Assembly: GCA_028281495.1 (NCBI GenBank) | Contig: JANQJU010000039.1 | Span: 1 to 48,730, forward strand | Direction: 5' to 3' | DNA from: SAR324 cluster bacterium | GTDB taxonomy: Bacteria; SAR324; NAC60-12 | Length of the DNA: 48,730 nucleotides | Shown: piece after piece, positions 27,173-36,013 of the stretch | Layout of the letters: the number at the start of each line of letters is the position of its first letter | How positions within the stretch are numbered: position 1 is the first letter of the stretch | Notes under the pieces: generated by a model | What the model saw: only the letters and a program-made list of their open reading frames with translations | Told to the model about the DNA's origin: nothing | The model's database searches: none | Program-made: the position numbers and the translations under genes

Positions 27173-28606
27173 ATGCAACAACGATATTTTCGATGGATCC
27201 GTGTTTTGTGGGTAGTCACACTGAGCTTAATTTTGGTCGCTTGTGCCGTAAATGCAGGAAATGATGATGATGACGATGATGATAAGTCGGCCTCCTCATC
27301 CACTGCTGAAGTGTCGGGGTTATTTGGGCAAAATTCTGATTTCGTGATGGGGGATTTGTTGCCCGATGCCCCTGAATTGGCCGCTCGGGGCCCTTTTACC
27401 GTGGGCGTGCGCACTTTGGAAGTTGTGAACCCCAATCAAGCCCATGTGCTTGGGGTGAGCGAAGAAACCCCCAACCCCACATATGACCGCCCATTGACCT
27501 GGGAAGTGTGGTATCCCGGCATCGTTCCTGCCGACCAACAGGAAAGCACCACCTATGTGGACAATTTACGATCTGGAGGTGAATTCACATTAGCGGGTCG
27601 TGCTTTGCGAGGTGCCCAGCCCAATACTTCCGGCGGAGCGTACCCGCTCGTTATCTTATCTCACGGTCACCCGGGTTCCCGGATCATGCTCGCTTATTTG
27701 GGGGAAAACCTCGCTTCCAAAGGCTATGTGGTGGTTTCTCTGGATCACACCGAATCCACCCATCAAGATGGAGATGCGGCTCACTTCGGCAGCACCTTGC
27801 TCAACCGATCCAAAGATCAATTGTTCACCGTTCAAAAAATGTCCGAATTGGCTGCGGATAATAGTAGTTTCTTGAATGGTTTGGTGAACGCCAATCAAAC
27901 CGCAATTGTGGGATATTCGATGGGAGGTTATGGTGCTCTCAATTCGGCAGGAGCAGGATACAGTGCTGCTTTGGTGGGAACTCTAGATGCTATTGGTTTG
28001 GTCCCTGCTTCCATGATGAGCGAGCGTCAAGAAGGCAACGAAACCTATCTCGCTTCGCTGGATTCTCGAATTAAAGCCATTGCTGTATTTGCGCCTTGGG
28101 GGGCGGAAGCGGCGTGGACAGCCGCAGGGGCAACTGGATTGTCCTCTTGGAGTGAAACGGCGTTGGCACAAATCACGGTTCCCTCTTTGTTTGTTGTCGG
28201 TGACAAAGACGATATCTCTTTCTTCGAAGGCGGCGTGCAATCCCTATTCGAGGGGGCCGTGAATTCGGACCGCAATATGCTAGTGTATCAAAATGCCTTG
28301 CATAACGTAGCACCACATCCTCCTCCGGCAGCCGTAGTCGATTTTCTGGATTACGAACGGTATTCCGAACCGTCCTGGAACAACGCCCGTTTGAACAATA
28401 TCAATCAGCATTTTCTCACGGCCTTTTTAGGAATTCATCTCAAAGGGGAAGATCGTCAAAGCTATCTGGACTTGGTGCAAGAGTCCTCCGAAGGGAAGTG
28501 GTCGGTTAATGAAGATGGGAGCTTTGCTGATGATCATACGTATTGGAAAGGTTTCTCCAATCGAACCGCCTTGGGCATGGAGATGCACCAAGAATCGGCT
28601 GAGTGA
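27173..28606 (+). CDS. Lipoprotein alpha/beta hydrolase (PAF-acetylhydrolase/chlorophyllase-like)
   Basis: A 477-residue lipoprotein: lipobox LVAC, then after AVNAGN a run of seven aspartates and a Ser-rich linker. The hydrolase part shows YPLVILSHGHPGSR (oxyanion region), the nucleophile elbow GYSMGGYGAL, an acid-bearing strand VVGDKDDISFF and the histidine in NALHNVAPHP. The whole layout matches PAF-acetylhydrolase or chlorophyllase-like enzymes acting on lipid or ester substrates. It should sit on the outside of the inner membrane or on the outer membrane. The divergent AraC gene probably controls it. The substrate is not known. Confidence 0.87.
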   Translation: MQQRYFRWIRVLWVVTLSLILVACAVNAGNDDDDDDDKSASSSTAEVSGLFGQNSDFVMGDLLPDAPELAARGPFTVGVRTLEVVNPNQAHVLGVSEETPNPTYDRPLTWEVWYPGIVPADQQESTTYVDNLRSGGEFTLAGRALRGAQPNTSGGAYPLVILSHGHPGSRIMLAYLGENLASKGYVVVSLDHTESTHQDGDAAHFGSTLLNRSKDQLFTVQKMSELAADNSSFLNGLVNANQTAIVGYSMGGYGALNSAGAGYSAALVGTLDAIGLVPASMMSERQEGNETYLASLDSRIKAIAVFAPWGAEAAWTAAGATGLSSWSETALAQITVPSLFVVGDKDDISFFEGGVQSLFEGAVNSDRNMLVYQNALHNVAPHPPPAAVVDFLDYERYSEPSWNNARLNNINQHFLTAFLGIHLKGEDRQSYLDLVQESSEGKWSVNEDGSFADDHTYWKGFSNRTALGMEMHQESAE

Positions 28607-28620
28607 GCGTTTAGAGTTTG

Positions 28621-28652
28621 TCCTCCGATTGCCCCAAACGGAAGTCGGAGGA
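28621..28652 (+). terminator. Inverted repeat after the lipoprotein hydrolase
   Basis: TCCTCCGA and TCGGAGGA form a perfect 8-bp stem with a 16-base loop, 15 bases after the stop codon. No T-run follows, so if it stops transcription it is not a classic intrinsic terminator. Confidence 0.3.
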
Positions 28653-28900
28653 ATCGCCCAGGGCGCTATGAAACTTTTCCTGGGAAGGAGTGATGAGGTG
28701 TTGGGAATGTAATTCCTCTATCACCCTGCTTGGAGGATCGGAACGGTTTTCTGAAAAGTTCATTTCCCGAATGTGAGCATAGATTGTGGTTTCGTTTACC
28801 CGATGTTATTCAGATTTACTTTATTTTTATTTCAACAAATTAACTGATAAAATCATTTATCGAAACCCATGCGTTTTATTCAAAAGCGTTGAGAATCGAG

Positions 28901-29078
28901 ATGTTTTACGAACGGGTATTTAAAGCATTTGCTGAAGTTCAGTTAGAGTTTGTTGTGATAGGAGGAATCGTCCATCCCCGACTTGATCGCATTGAAGAAA
29001 GTAGCAGGGCGAGAGCGAGATAAAATTGATATCGAAGCATTGCAAAAAATTGAGGAGATTCGAAATGAACGAGGCTGA
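28901..29078 (+). pseudogene. Collapsed nucleotidyltransferase (toxin-like)
   Basis: The frame from ATG 28901 begins MFYERVFKAFAEVQLEFVVI and GGI, the start of a MNT-fold nucleotidyltransferase. It should then continue with the NTase motif, but instead jumps, in another frame, to SIPDLIALKKVAGRERDKID and IEALQKIEEIRNERG, the C-terminal end of the same family. About 100-130 codons including the catalytic aspartates are missing and the two parts are out of frame. The terminal TGA overlaps the start of the next gene, as in an original two-gene operon. Confidence 0.65.
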
Positions 29079-29244
29079 ATTATCCCCTGAAGAACGGGAA
29101 GAGAGAGAACGTCTCAAAGCGTTTATGGCTCTTTCTGCCGAAGAAAAATTAAGACATCTCGAAGAACTCAATCATTTTTTACAGAAAGCCATGCCTCCTC
29201 AGAGCAAGGTGATATGGGATAAGTTAAAGCAAAAAGGATTTTAG
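29065..29244 (+). CDS. Small charged partner of the nucleotidyltransferase (59 aa)
   Basis: A 59-residue, highly charged helical protein (MNEAELSPEEREERERL and LSAEEKLRHLEELNHFLQK). GAGGAGA precedes the ATG at 29065, which overlaps the 3' end of the broken nucleotidyltransferase. Proteins of this look are found directly after such NTases and probably act as the partner in a toxin-antitoxin-like pair, from my recollection of the family context. It has outlived its partner here, so it may be free-standing or on the way out. Confidence 0.6.
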   Translation: MNEAELSPEEREERERLKAFMALSAEEKLRHLEELNHFLQKAMPPQSKVIWDKLKQKGF

Positions 29245-29308
29245 CGAAGATTGATGGACGCGAAGGCCAAAGTGTTTTCAAAGTGAGTTGATTTATGAAA
29301 GCCCTGAT

Positions 29309-29857
29309 TCATCTTTCTTTCAATTCTTCTGCAATTTCATGAGGCAAGATGTTCAACAACAATTGATTCGACTTTTGCTTTTCTTTTCTCAGTTTGGATT
29401 GATTGAAATCGAACATAAAAAAGATACAAACTGTGAGAGAAATGAGGAGGTTGAGCGTTAAAAAAACTTGCTGCTTTACCGTGAAAGGATCGGCCAACAA
29501 GGAAAATTCTTGTTCCCAAAATGACAACAGAATGGAAGCCGAGAGATACATAAAAATCCAGAAGTATCTCAGTTTGGTTTCTTCAATGACCACGGCCCAA
29601 AGAATGATCAACACGCCCCATAAAAGGATCCCCCCAGAATGAACATACCCCCCAAGCGCAACATGCAACGAGGTCGGCAGCAATAATCCAAGACATACGA
29701 CAAAAAAACGAAACAGTGGCCAGATCTTCACCACACTAAAAACCATGAGATTGATCCCAAATAGTGCTCCACCGATTAAAAGTATGATTCCAAATACGGG
29801 CCTATCGAAATAGAACCACATCGCGACCCCAGTAAAAACGACATTGACGGTCAACAA
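29309..29857 (-). pseudogene. Adenylate/guanylate cyclase missing its catalytic domain
   Basis: A 182-codon frame with about five hydrophobic segments and then the linker NQLLLNILPHEIAEELKER, after which a stop codon follows. In intact class III cyclases the ILPxxIAEEL helix leads straight into the catalytic domain (VTVLFTDF). That domain is absent in the downstream sequence in all frames. The N-terminus also lacks a normal start (TTG after an in-frame stop). It is best read as a truncated relic lying between the broken nucleotidyltransferase and mazEF. Confidence 0.6.
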
Positions 29858-29944
29858 AACAGATTACTCGGGTCAATGCCGTTTTAGAGATGATCAAAAA
29901 AACGATGCAAGAGAATATTAGTTTGAAATTTACCGAAGCAATCA

Positions 29945-29984
29945 TTGTCATTTTGATTTTATACGACTAAAATGTAATTACATT
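29945..29984 (+). promoter_or_regulatory. mazEF promoter with overlapping palindromic operator
   Basis: TTGTCA (29945-29950), a 17-base spacer and TAAAAT (29968-29973) make a good sigma-70 promoter. The 14-base perfect palindrome AATGTAATTACATT (29971-29984) overlaps the -10 box and start point. This is the expected place for autorepression by MazE or the MazEF complex. Confidence 0.65.
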
Positions 29985-30011
29985 GTATTAACGATTGTTG
30001 AAAGGATTGAC

Positions 30012-30266
30012 ATGAAAGCACGCATCGTAAAAATTGGTAATTCTCAAGGAATTCGTATTCCTAAACCCATGCTAGAAGAAAGTGGAATTGGTGAAGCTGT
30101 GGACTTAGTATTAGAAAAAAATCAAATAGTCATCCGGCCGTCTAAAGATATTCGCGAAGGTTGGGAAGACGAGTTTATAGCAGGTGGGACTAGCAATACT
30201 GACCGCCTACTAGAAGAATATCAAATGCTTCAAAATCAATGGGATGAAGAGGAATGGCAATGGTAA
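30012..30266 (+). CDS. mazE: MazE-type antitoxin
   Basis: An 84-residue AbrB/MazE-fold protein: MKARIVKIGNSQGIRIPKPM and IVIRPSKDIREGWED form the swapped-hairpin DNA-binding part, and the acidic C-terminus (QNQWDEEEWQW) is the toxin-wrapping tail. AAAGGA precedes the ATG. It overlaps the toxin gene by 13 bases. It should neutralise the endoribonuclease encoded next and repress the shared promoter through the palindrome at 29971-29984. Confidence 0.9.
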   Translation: MKARIVKIGNSQGIRIPKPMLEESGIGEAVDLVLEKNQIVIRPSKDIREGWEDEFIAGGTSNTDRLLEEYQMLQNQWDEEEWQW

Positions 30267-30580
30267 AACGCTTTGAAGTATATTTGATCAACTTAGATCC
30301 TACTATTGGTACTGAAATTCAAAAAACTAGACCTTGCCTCATCATCTCTCCTAATGAAATGAATCGTCCCTTGGATACTGTCATTATTGCACCAATGACT
30401 ACTGTTATCAGAAAGTACCCAACAAGAGTAATTTATGAATTCCAAGGTAAACAGGGACAAGTAGTACTAGATCAGATTCGAACAGTTGATCAGGGCCGAT
30501 TGATCAAAAAATTGGGTGATATTGATTTAAAGACGCAAGATGAGGTCTTAAAGGTATTGCAAAAAATATTCACCTTATAA
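30254..30580 (+). CDS. mazF: MazF/PemK-type endoribonuclease toxin
   Basis: A 108-residue toxin with the MazF landmarks: KRFEVYLINLDPTIGTEIQK (beta strand with the start of the active loop), TRPCLIISPNEMN, VIIAPMTT and GQVVLDQIRTVDQGRLIKKL. The conserved arginine (TRP) and threonine (PMTT) of the RNA-cleaving site are present, so it should be active. It is translationally coupled to the antitoxin. ATG 30260 is an alternative start. A short inverted repeat (CTTCAA/TTGAAG, near 30600-30621) follows the stop. Confidence 0.92.
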   Translation: MAMVKRFEVYLINLDPTIGTEIQKTRPCLIISPNEMNRPLDTVIIAPMTTVIRKYPTRVIYEFQGKQGQVVLDQIRTVDQGRLIKKLGDIDLKTQDEVLKVLQKIFTL

Positions 30581-30822
30581 CAAAATCCGTTGATGAATCC
30601 TTCAAGCTGTAACTGTTGAAGACTCATTGCTGCCAACTCCCAAAATTGTAATGGGTTCCCTACGGCCTGCTTGCATGGTGGGGGACGTTGAAGGGAAAAA
30701 AGGAAGAAATTGAACCCACAAACCCTAGCACCGCTCTTTCCATTTATCTCTAGGCGACAAGCCTAAATCGGTTTTCATGAGTAATAGCGGAGTTGTAGTA
30801 TTTGGGGGAGAGGGAGTTGCAA

Positions 30823-31266
30823 ATGGTTTCAAAGGTATTTTTTACACATCGTCTCAAAAAAGTCGTTTGGTTGAGCGTTTCTATCTTCTTATTATCATGT
30901 TCGATAACGGGCACTTCTCTTGAGGTTACATTCGACCCTGACAATGAAGTAGAGGTTGGACAGACGATTATTGCCACGGCAAAGGCCTCAAATCCCTGGA
31001 ATAATATCGAATGGAGAGTGGGGGTACAAGGGGCTGCGTTAACAAGGTTAAAACAAGGATGCCAAGCTAAATGTCAAATCTCCTTACCCGAAGGGGAGTA
31101 CACGTTAAAAGTAACAATTAAGGTCCCCTCGCCGATTTATGCTGGTAGGGGGATTCACGGAGATGAAGTCGTCAAAAGTTACGATACCATTCGATTTGTA
31201 ACCACCACGACAACAGAGATCGTCACCACGACTACTGAAATGGTGACGACTACCACCGTTCCATAA
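30823..31266 (+). CDS. Small lipoprotein with Thr-repeat tail
   Basis: A 147-residue protein; GGGAG stands 6 bases before the ATG at 30823 (the frame is open to 30802). The signal peptide ends in the lipobox LLSC. The mature domain (LEVTFDPDNEVEVGQTIIATAKA, GEYTLKVTIKVPS) looks like a single Ig-like beta-sandwich. The last 22 residues are three imperfect copies of (I/M)VTTTT. Such threonine-rich ends are seen in surface proteins and can be O-glycosylated or act as spacers. The family is unknown. Confidence 0.7.
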   Translation: MVSKVFFTHRLKKVVWLSVSIFLLSCSITGTSLEVTFDPDNEVEVGQTIIATAKASNPWNNIEWRVGVQGAALTRLKQGCQAKCQISLPEGEYTLKVTIKVPSPIYAGRGIHGDEVVKSYDTIRFVTTTTTEIVTTTTEMVTTTTVP

Positions 31267-31520
31267 TTTTACAGCTAGAAAAGTTGTTCTAGGTCCCCGG
31301 TTTCCTGGTAGAACCGCAGTTCATCATAGGACGCTATCCCGCCTCGTATTGTCCTTTTTGTTGTTTTTTTGTTGTTTTTATAAAAGCGTCTCGATAAAAT
31401 TATGAGTCGTTTTCATAAGTCCGGTTGCGGCAGAATCCACTGAAATTTCTCAAGCTCAGGAGCACCTAACATACATGGGGGAGAGAGCTGTTTTTCTAAC
31501 ATACCAACAGCTGGGAAGTG

Positions 31521-33806
31521 ATGGAGAAACTCAACAATGTTCAATATCAAGCAAGGGGGATTCGTGTCATTTCCTTATCGGGAAATGTAGGGTGGAATGC
31601 CACTCCCGAAATTCGCAAGGAAGCCATCAGTATTTTAGAAGCGCCTTCCACCAAAGGAATTCTGGTGAGTTGTGAGCAACTGTCTCGGTTGAATTCGGAT
31701 GGCATCGGGCTGCTAGTGGCGTTACAAATTCGGTGTGTTACGACCCATAAGCATTTCGGAGTGTGTGACTTGCCGAAAAAATTTTGCAGCTTCTTCAAAA
31801 CGATGAACCTCGACAAAATCTTCAACATCTACTCGACACGTTCCGAAGCGCTTCAGATCTTGTTAGATTCGCCTGCTTCGACAAAGACGACCGAAGGCCA
31901 TTCCGAAGAAATCGAACACACTGAAATCACAAAGCAAAACTTTTTGCAGCCCGCAATCCGGTATTTTACCCGCATCCAACAGCAGTTGGTCAGTGAGAAG
32001 AAACAATCCATTGACACACCGGATGGTTGGTTTTTTGAAGAATACAGCCTCGACGAAGCCCTCGCTTTTTGTGAACAATTGCAAAACCATCTCGATCACC
32101 TCTCTGAGGAGGAGTTACAACATTTGCAAACCCTTCATCCTTTTTACAAGTCGCCCACTCATGTCCTAGAAAAACTGAAACTGTTATTCGCCGGAAGCAT
32201 CGGCGCCAAAGAACAAATTGTGCGGATTTATGCCAACAAATCCTTTGGCACTTACAAAATCATCCAAAGTATTGTCGAAGCAGAGAATTTGTTCATTGAA
32301 GAATCGGAAAGTGAAACCGTAAAGATCACCCGTAGCTTACAGAATTATGCCGAACGCTCGTTAAAGCGGTTGAAGAACCTGCTTCCTTCGGCTGCTCAGC
32401 AAGACATGCGGTGGAGCCAAAAGTCGTTGTTTCCCAACCTTCAGAAAATCATGAATCAGCCAGAGCTTTTTTTTAAAACCGACGACAATCAGCAGTTGAT
32501 GGCACGACGCTTTCGAACATTCATTTTTGCATTGTATGCAGACAAATCGTTGTTGTTGTATTTGGATTGGAAACATAAGTATTTGCGGCATTGGCTGTAT
32601 ACGGAATTGTACCTCTTGGATCTCGTGAATATGCAAACCAGTGGGGTCCAGGTGCCGTATAACACAAAAATAAAAGTGAAGGTTTATCAGCAACTGGAAC
32701 AAGCCTTTATGAATTTGCCGCTCGAAGATCGAAGCTATGACAAAAGCAAGCACCTCACCAAAACTCGGCTATCGATTATGCAGCGAGGGGAAGCCTTTTT
32801 TCCCGAAGCGGAACCATTGCTCTACAACAACCTCAATAAATCCCGAGACGCTGAGAAAGCGCTTTTGGATTCCTTGACCCCCAATCAAGTCGCGACCATC
32901 GCCGAGATGGTTCAAAAAGAAATGAAGGCTGAGCAGAAAAATCGACCTGTTTCCGCTCAGACCGCTGCAAACTCCTCCACCGAATCCGAAAATAATGAAA
33001 TGTCGAGCGTACATCGTGCAGAGAAACACTACACGGAACAAACCATTCAAGCCCAAGTCGAAGTGGCAAAGGTGGAGTCTCCACACGCTTCCGGGACCTT
33101 CTTAAAAACCCTCAACCAATTTGCGGAAGCCTTTAAACAAGGATTCAAAAAGACACCGGTGCCAGCCGAGAGCGCTCCGGCAGAAGCGATTCAAACGATT
33201 CCACGCACGGCGGGCGTATCCCCTGGCTCGCTGAAAGCGGCTACCGTCGATTGGGTGGGGTTTGGTAAGGTTTTTCGGAGCACTGTCTATGACGCGAAAA
33301 TTCCCAGTCTACAAAGGTCGTTTTTCAACAGTTCCACGGCAAAATTACAATTGTTCGGCCTGTACCAGGATTGTGCAGAAACGATCTTCAACCACTATTC
33401 GCAACAAGGTGCGCTGCAACAGGTCAGCCACGAGACCAACGTGATTGTGGCAGGACGCGATGTCATTCGAAATTTTAAAGAGGAAGCGATCTATATCAAA
33501 ACGGATGCTGCCACCTGTTTGGTTTTGGGGCGGGCGGCTTTTAGCAAGACGATGGATGCTGTGATCTATTTTCAACTGTACCGCCGTCATGCCGCGCGGC
33601 CTTACACCGGCAGCAATAAACGCGTGGATTTTTCGAGGAAAGTGGATGGAGTTAACTTTGCACTCGAGAGTTTTGAAGAGGCGAGATTGCTTCGTCCGTT
33701 GTTGTTCCACCATCTCATTCGACTGATCGATAGCCTTCCCGACCCACTCCGTGATGCCCATCAACCTTTTTTGGAGCAACTCCATCAATTTGAGACGTCT
33801 TCTTAG
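31521..33806 (+). CDS. STAS-domain protein with long helical extension
   Basis: A 761-residue cytoplasmic protein. Residues 1-115 form a STAS domain (anti-sigma factor antagonist fold: GIRVISLSGNV, ILVSCEQLSRLNSDGIGLLVAL). The position of the phosphorylated serine in SpoIIAA-like proteins (DSSG) is Asp60 here (NSDG). The remaining 640 residues are helical and not recognised, with a low-complexity linker (about 460-570, rich in E, A, S, P) and a conserved-looking C-terminal domain (VDWVGFGKVFRSTVYDAK onward). GGGA precedes the ATG closely. It may bind an anti-sigma or signalling partner; the pathway is not visible nearby. Confidence 0.75.
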   Translation: MEKLNNVQYQARGIRVISLSGNVGWNATPEIRKEAISILEAPSTKGILVSCEQLSRLNSDGIGLLVALQIRCVTTHKHFGVCDLPKKFCSFFKTMNLDKIFNIYSTRSEALQILLDSPASTKTTEGHSEEIEHTEITKQNFLQPAIRYFTRIQQQLVSEKKQSIDTPDGWFFEEYSLDEALAFCEQLQNHLDHLSEEELQHLQTLHPFYKSPTHVLEKLKLLFAGSIGAKEQIVRIYANKSFGTYKIIQSIVEAENLFIEESESETVKITRSLQNYAERSLKRLKNLLPSAAQQDMRWSQKSLFPNLQKIMNQPELFFKTDDNQQLMARRFRTFIFALYADKSLLLYLDWKHKYLRHWLYTELYLLDLVNMQTSGVQVPYNTKIKVKVYQQLEQAFMNLPLEDRSYDKSKHLTKTRLSIMQRGEAFFPEAEPLLYNNLNKSRDAEKALLDSLTPNQVATIAEMVQKEMKAEQKNRPVSAQTAANSSTESENNEMSSVHRAEKHYTEQTIQAQVEVAKVESPHASGTFLKTLNQFAEAFKQGFKKTPVPAESAPAEAIQTIPRTAGVSPGSLKAATVDWVGFGKVFRSTVYDAKIPSLQRSFFNSSTAKLQLFGLYQDCAETIFNHYSQQGALQQVSHETNVIVAGRDVIRNFKEEAIYIKTDAATCLVLGRAAFSKTMDAVIYFQLYRRHAARPYTGSNKRVDFSRKVDGVNFALESFEEARLLRPLLFHHLIRLIDSLPDPLRDAHQPFLEQLHQFETSS

Positions 33807-34187
33807 CCCCTGTTTTACCCGCTTAGGTTGACCATTTTTCTTGGATATAGTTGATCTCGGTTGCCGTACCAATTTGGAGTTTTTGGCAAGGTTTCAAGGC
33901 TTCTTGAGAAAAGCCTCCAAGGGCGAGGATGGCTCCGAAAATGGAGTGTTTCGGGTTCTGGGATTTTGCCCATTTATCTTCCGTTCGATTGTGAAAATGG
34001 GGTGGTTTTTGGTAATGCAGCTCTCTATTTCATAACAGAAACCAGAAGTTTATAAACAGATAGCTAGTCCCACTATATCATACTGCAAAATATCCCTTTC
34101 ATTGATTTGAACTCAAATCAGTACCATGAGCTCTGTCGAAGTGATTCCTCCAACCTGTTGTAAAATCCTCTCGCAAAGGCTTTTTTT
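33807..34187. other. Gap without a supported gene
   Basis: About 380 bases between the STAS gene and the membrane protein gene. Two overlapping 64-codon frames here have no domain, and the second has no usable ribosome-binding site. No hairpin or repeat of note was seen. Confidence 0.4.
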
Positions 34188-34793
34188 ATGAAAACAAAGA
34201 ATTTGAAACTTGGAGCACAAGAAACGACTCGTCTTTTACAAGTCCTGTACTGGAGAAAATTGATCTCCCAACAAGAATTTCAAGATACGTTAAAACGAGA
34301 TCGCTGGTTCCAATTCGGTGCTTGGAGTTGGTTCTTTCTGGGATTGAGTGCGTATAAGATCTTTTACTCAGGATGGCAGTCATTCTTTGAGAATTGGGGC
34401 GTGATCGAAACCTATGCTTTACTCCTATTGGTCATTTTCTTGAGCAATTCCCAAAGAGTTGAAAAAAACTCCATTACGGCCCTCCAGGACGCACAATATT
34501 TCCCGCAAATACGGCACATTGTGCAAAATTATTCGCCTGAAAAACCCCAGGATCGTGCCTTTATTCTGTTTATGGTCCTGGTCTTTTCTCCGGCCATCGC
34601 TTTAATCTGGTCCATTTCCCCCCAATTGTTTGGAATGCTAGCCATACTAGTGCTCCCCTTTCTCTGGTATGGAAAAATAAGACTCCGACTCATCCGGTAT
34701 CATGCTCTGAGGAGCTTGTTGGATGCCAACCCATCCATTTCTCTCGTTCACCTAAATTCAGATTCTGCCGTAGCCTCATCGAGGTCGACATAA
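34188..34793 (+). CDS. Unknown membrane protein
   Basis: A 201-residue protein with a polar N-terminal arm and four hydrophobic stretches near residues 43-62, 71-87, 122-142 and 145-160, so probably an inner-membrane protein. AAAGG precedes the ATG. The N-terminal 35 residues (TTRLLQVLYWRKLISQQEFQ) look like a soluble helical hairpin. No family was recognised. The C-terminal tail is polar and serine-rich. Confidence 0.65.
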   Translation: MKTKNLKLGAQETTRLLQVLYWRKLISQQEFQDTLKRDRWFQFGAWSWFFLGLSAYKIFYSGWQSFFENWGVIETYALLLLVIFLSNSQRVEKNSITALQDAQYFPQIRHIVQNYSPEKPQDRAFILFMVLVFSPAIALIWSISPQLFGMLAILVLPFLWYGKIRLRLIRYHALRSLLDANPSISLVHLNSDSAVASSRST

Positions 34794-34881
34794 ACATCCA
34801 TTTCGACGACAAAGAGGGCTGTTTTTTTGGATCTGTTCATTTTGGAAGCTTGGGAAGCTAACAGCGGAAGAGCGAAGGCGG

Positions 34882-35100
34882 GTGAGAGAAATCCTCGTTG
34901 TTGACAATACTATCCGTGACACCTCCCCAAAAATAGCTCGCTCTATAGAATTCCCTCCAGGGTACAAACAAGCCGGTACCTCGATTCTCAATTACTTCGG
35001 AGAAGTACTTGAGCAAAAGTACCCGGATAAAGACGTTAAAGTCAGGATTGAGCAGCATGGTCTCAAAGTCACCATGGTCATTGAATCAGCGTTAGGCTAG
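34882..35100 (+). CDS. Small protein or fragment with GTG start
   Basis: A 72-residue frame starting at GTG. FPPGYKQAGTSILNYFGEVL and VKVRIEQHGLKVTMVIES look like a compact alpha/beta domain of a larger protein. The frame is open upstream of the GTG (KLTAEERRRVREIL), with no better start, so it may be a cut-off piece of a longer gene. AAGG stands before the GTG. No family can be named with confidence. Confidence 0.4.
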   Translation: MREILVVDNTIRDTSPKIARSIEFPPGYKQAGTSILNYFGEVLEQKYPDKDVKVRIEQHGLKVTMVIESALG

Positions 35101-35260
35101 TGCCTGTAGGGCTTGGCAGGGATGAGCAGGAAGTTGGTCCCAACAGCTACATAACACCGCACCGCGATTCCTTGATGAGCCATCGCTAATGAAAAATTCA
35201 GCAGTCAGAAGGGAACACTGCCAATTGAAAAAGTGAGAATCAACAAACTGAAATGACTTG

Positions 35261-36013
35261 TTATGACTTGAGTTGACAAAGGACTGAAACACAATAAAGA
35301 TCATTTTCTAGCTCGTTACATTCTTCAATCTGAGAAGTGATGTAATCTGCAAACATTTTTTCTTCTTGAGGATATTTTGAACTTAATTCTTGAGCACGTT
35401 TTTCTATTTTTGAGGTGCTCTCTTCGTTCATCGCTTTGATATATTTTATGTCCCAAAACTTTTCTTCTAATAAAGTAAACCCTGCTTCTTGTACTTCTCT
35501 CTGAAATTCACTTTGAGTAGTAAGTGAAGAGTCACCTTCATGTTTAGGATAGATCGTTTCTACGATAACATAACCATCATTTTTCAAGACGGGTCTTAAA
35601 CTCTCAAAGCATTCTTTATATGTACCTAGAATATCACTGTCTATTCCATATAATACAACATCATAGTTTTTTTCAATTTTCAAAGTTTGAACGAGATCTT
35701 CTACTCTAAACTCAATTCTACCGTCAAGGTTCCACTCTACAGTTTTAATCTTAGCTTCCTCAATAAACTCTTCGACAATGTCAATACCAACGCCTTGACC
35801 AGTTTGATTCTTCAATATTTGTATTAAGCTACTCCCTTTTCCACAACCTAAATCAAGAATTTTTATATCGGTTAATCCTAGCTTTTTAATCAATTCCAAC
35901 TGAATATTTGGATGACCACCAAGTTCCCATAAATCTTGTAAAAGATAGGGTAAGTATCTAAAGATCTTATCATCATTTGTAGTTAATGATTTTCCAAATT
36001 CTTCTTTGTTCAT
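35261..36013 (-). CDS. Class I SAM-dependent methyltransferase
   Basis: A 250-residue methyltransferase. Motif I is ILDLGCGKGSS, the acidic loop is GVGIDIVEEFI, motif II region is EFRVEDL, and motif IV region is YDVVLYGIDSDIL. AAAGG precedes the ATG. It is AT-richer than most neighbours, suggesting transfer. The substrate cannot be deduced; a small-molecule methyltransferase is the most likely type. Confidence 0.85.
   Translation of the reverse strand: MNKEEFGKSLTTNDDKIFRYLPYLLQDLWELGGHPNIQLELIKKLGLTDIKILDLGCGKGSSLIQILKNQTGQGVGIDIVEEFIEEAKIKTVEWNLDGRIEFRVEDLVQTLKIEKNYDVVLYGIDSDILGTYKECFESLRPVLKNDGYVIVETIYPKHEGDSSLTTQSEFQREVQEAGFTLLEEKFWDIKYIKAMNEESTSKIEKRAQELSSKYPQEEKMFADYITSQIEECNELENDLYCVSVLCQLKS

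Noticed and set aside
31345..31385. T-rich tract as intrinsic terminator of the small lipoprotein
   Set aside because: No stable stem directly precedes the T-runs.
33841..34055. Two overlapping 64-codon frames
   Set aside because: No recognisable start signal or domain.
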